NCBI GenBank assembly: GCA_025966335.1
Contig: JAICRS010000133.1
Coordinates: forward strand, 1-8,034
DNA: 8,034 nucleotides
Direction: 5' to 3'
Source: Nocardioidaceae bacterium
GTDB taxonomy: Bacteria; Actinomycetota; Actinomycetes; Propionibacteriales; Nocardioidaceae
Part shown: piece after piece, positions 6,789 to 8,034 of the stretch
How the letters are laid out: the number at the start of each line of letters is the position of its first letter
Position numbering within the stretch: position 1 is the stretch's first letter
Position numbers and translations under genes: made by a program
Notes under the pieces: model-generated
Told to the model about the DNA's origin: nothing
Seen by the model: only the letters and a program-made list of their open reading frames with translations
The model's database searches: none

Positions 6789-7312
6789 GACGCCACCGCC
6801 GAACCGGCGATCGAGAGGGGAAGGGCGACGGGCGCAGTCGCCCCCGCGGCGGCGTACTCGAGGGACAGCTCGGTTGCCTCCGGCGGCGCCAGGTAGCTGA
6901 TCCACATCCGCACGCTTGCGCCGGCGGACAGGACGCCCACCGCGCGCTCGGAGTCGTAGAAGCTCACCGTCGGGCCGGTACGGCCGATGCGGAGCCGGAA
7001 CTGGCCCGGTGAGACCAACAGTGGTCGCCGGCTGGGGTTGTGCACCTCGAGATCGGCGACCACCGTCCCGGACCAGCCGTGGTGCCCGCTCGAGCCGACA
7101 CCGGTGTGGCCACCGTGGCCGTCGCCGCCTGCTGCTCCGACCGTTCCCCGGCGCGCGGCCAGCACCGCGACCGCGCCGGTGCCCGGTGCACCACGGCCTG
7201 CCGCGGGTGTTGCCACGGCCGGTCCGCGACGAAACCAGGCCCCGGTGGCGATCCCGGACAGAGCGGACCCGCCCAGGGCCACGAAGGCGGACCGCCTGCT
7301 CACCGTGATCAT
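6785..7312 (-). CDS. Small exported protein with His-rich linker and C-terminal beta-sandwich-like domain, first gene of the copper operon
   Basis: 175 aa, family not firmly recognised. The N-terminus has a twin-arginine motif, VSRRSAFVALGG (4-15), and an Ala/Gly hydrophobic stretch ending near 25, so Tat export is likely. Residues 30-80 are low-complexity Gly/Ala, including a His-rich run DGHGGHTGVGSSGHHGW (64-80). Residues about 82-155 alternate polar and hydrophobic like an immunoglobulin-like or DUF4352-like sandwich, with VVADLEVHNPSRRPLLVSPG (84-103) followed by FRLRIG (105-110). No enzyme motif is visible. The ATG at 7312 is chosen because GGAGG lies at 7318-7322 with a 5-base spacer; an in-frame ATG four codons earlier (7324) would sit upstream of that ribosome site. 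Its stop overlaps gene A as ATGA. Location suggests a metallochaperone or accessory subunit for the oxidase pair (inference). Confidence 0.82.
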   Translation of the reverse strand: MITVSRRSAFVALGGSALSGIATGAWFRRGPAVATPAAGRGAPGTGAVAVLAARRGTVGAAGGDGHGGHTGVGSSGHHGWSGTVVADLEVHNPSRRPLLVSPGQFRLRIGRTGPTVSFYDSERAVGVLSAGASVRMWISYLAPPEATELSLEYAAAGATAPVALPLSIAGSAVAS

Positions 7313-7404
7313 GGTTGCCTCCATGTCCTGCGTTCCATCTGTGTCGTCGGACGATGCCAGCGTGCCGTGAAGGCCTTGCAAAATTCTGTGGCAGTCTCTT
7401 TCCC
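7313..7404. promoter_or_regulatory. Divergent intergenic spacer with probable promoters for both flanking genes
   Basis: This 92-base spacer separates the minus-strand copper operon from the plus-strand hypothetical gene. It contains one of the most AT-rich short runs of the window (about 7376-7390). Overlapping palindromes AAGGCCTT (7370-7377) and TTGCAA (7376-7381) lie in the middle; the latter resembles a -35 element on either strand. No convincing -10 element was found at the right distance for either direction, so promoter placement is uncertain. A MerR/CueR- or CsoR-type copper operator was looked for by eye and not seen. Confidence 0.3.
7318..7322 (-). promoter_or_regulatory. Ribosome binding site that fixes the start of the His-rich exported protein
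   Basis: GGAGG on the minus strand, 5 bases before the ATG at 7312. It is the best Shine-Dalgarno match in the window. It sits between two in-frame ATG codons (7324 and 7312) and so supports the downstream one, which also puts the Tat motif at residues 5-7. Confidence 0.7.
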
Positions 7405-7932
7405 GTGACCGGACCCGCCGACGACCCGTTCCTCGCCGCGCTCACCCAGGAGCTGGGCAAGAAGACCGGTGTGTGCTGGTTGCGCTACGACGGACGGGAG
7501 CACGCGGCCTGGCACGTCTGGCTCGACGACGCGCTCTACCTGGTCTCCGGCGGCGCCGAGCAGCCACTGCCGGGCATCGAGGACACCAGCAGCGTCGAGG
7601 TGGTGATGCGCAGCAAGGAGAACGGCGGCCGGCTGCTCACCTGGGTCGCGGCCGCATCCGTGGTCCACCCGACCGACGAGCTGTGGGAACCGGTCACCGG
7701 CGCACTCGTGTCGGCCCGACTCAACCTCGACGACCTCAGCACCGCCGCGGCGGACTGGGCCGAGCACAGCGTGGTCACCCGGCTCGCCCCGACCGACGCG
7801 GTGGTGGAGTCACCGGGCGCGCTGAGCGACGCCTCCCACCGCGCGGAACCCGGACCGACCCGGGCCACCACCCGCGGCCCGCTCCCGAAGGTGTTCCACC
7901 GCCGGATGAAGCGACGCCCGAAGCTGAGCTGA
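7405..7932 (+). CDS. Conserved-looking hypothetical protein (175 aa), possible split-barrel fold
   Basis: Function not recognised. With the GTG start at 7405 the protein is 175 aa and begins TGPADDPFLAALTQELGKK (2-20). A strand-rich core follows: VCWLRYDG (23-30), HAAWHVWLDDALYLVSG (33-49), VEVVMRS (64-70) and GRLLTWVAAASVVHP (75-89). The pattern loosely resembles flavin-binding split-barrel (pyridoxamine-phosphate-oxidase-like) proteins, but no cofactor motif is clear. The tail after about 135 is Pro/Arg-rich, probably disordered and strongly basic (HRRMKRRPKLS, 165-175). No signal peptide or membrane helix. No Shine-Dalgarno precedes the GTG. An in-frame ATG at 7354 would add 17 residues containing two cysteines and is the alternative start. 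It is divergent from the copper operon and convergent with the next gene; no functional link is evident. Codon third positions are strongly G/C, supporting it as real. Confidence 0.75.
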   Translation: MTGPADDPFLAALTQELGKKTGVCWLRYDGREHAAWHVWLDDALYLVSGGAEQPLPGIEDTSSVEVVMRSKENGGRLLTWVAAASVVHPTDELWEPVTGALVSARLNLDDLSTAAADWAEHSVVTRLAPTDAVVESPGALSDASHRAEPGPTRATTRGPLPKVFHRRMKRRPKLS

Positions 7933-7944
7933 CCTGAGCCGACG

Positions 7945-8034
7945 CTAGGCCGGCGGGACCGCGATCTGTCCGCGCCCGACGTGGTGCACCTGGCCGGCGA
8001 CGTGGCACACCGCGGCGACCGGGCCCTCCGCCGC
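7945..8034 (-). CDS. C-terminal fragment of a minus-strand gene, product unknown
   Basis: A reading frame open from the right edge ends at a TAG at 7947-7945 and encodes 29 residues finishing HHVGRGQIAVPPA. Nearly every codon ends in G or C, the coding pattern seen elsewhere here. The stop lies 12 bases from the end of the convergent plus-strand gene, a normal tail-to-tail spacing. Two histidine-containing segments (AVCHVAGQ and VHHVGRGQ) are visible, but too little remains to name a family. It could be chance, since GC-rich DNA has long open frames. Confidence 0.45.
   Translation of the reverse strand, partial: AAEGPVAAVCHVAGQVHHVGRGQIAVPPA

Noticed and set aside
7313..7381. Upstream ATG starts (7381 or 7324) for the His-rich exported protein
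   Set aside because: They would bury the Tat signal behind polar residues and precede the GGAGG site at 7318-7322.
1..8034. RNA genes, CRISPR arrays, insertion sequences, prophage or attachment sites
   Set aside because: No tRNA-like arms, regularly spaced repeats, transposase motifs or long terminal inverted repeats were seen on either strand by eye.

Overview
The window is very GC-rich, with strong G/C preference at codon third positions, tightly packed genes and Shine-Dalgarno sites. This fits a high-GC actinobacterium, probably Nocardioidaceae-like; that placement is inference from composition and protein style. No rRNA, tRNA, CRISPR array or insertion sequence was seen, and no stretch over 300 bases lacks a gene.

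Minus-strand block 1 (bases 1-3314, read right to left) holds a CitE/HpcH-type CoA-ester lyase, a PAPS-type sulfotransferase and an acyl-CoA dehydrogenase that runs off the left edge. The lyase and dehydrogenase look like the actinobacterial malyl-CoA/beta-methylmalyl-CoA lyase and methylsuccinyl-CoA dehydrogenase of the ethylmalonyl-CoA pathway. The sulfotransferase between them does not belong to that pathway. It is followed by a hairpin, so the dehydrogenase may be transcribed separately.

Minus-strand block 2 (3406-7312) is a compact four-gene operon: a small Tat-type exported protein with a His-rich linker, then multicopper oxidase-like protein A (446 aa, Tat signal), protein B (368 aa, no signal), and a ten-helix EamA/DMT transporter. 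The first three are joined by ATGA stop/start overlaps and the transporter follows after a 12-base gap. The main observation is that each oxidase-like protein carries only half of the trinuclear copper site. A has two HxH motifs in its C-terminal cupredoxin domain, and B has two HxH motifs plus a complete type 1 copper set in its N-terminal cupredoxin domain. Together they supply the four HxH motifs of one multicopper oxidase. Only A has an export signal. I infer a two-subunit, heteromeric multicopper oxidase whose B subunit is carried through Tat by A.

At the right end, a divergent plus-strand gene (7405-7932) encodes a 175-aa protein of unknown function. It converges, 12 bases apart, on the C-terminal end of a minus-strand gene cut by the window edge. 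The 92-base spacer at 7313-7404 probably carries the promoters of the copper operon and of the plus-strand gene.
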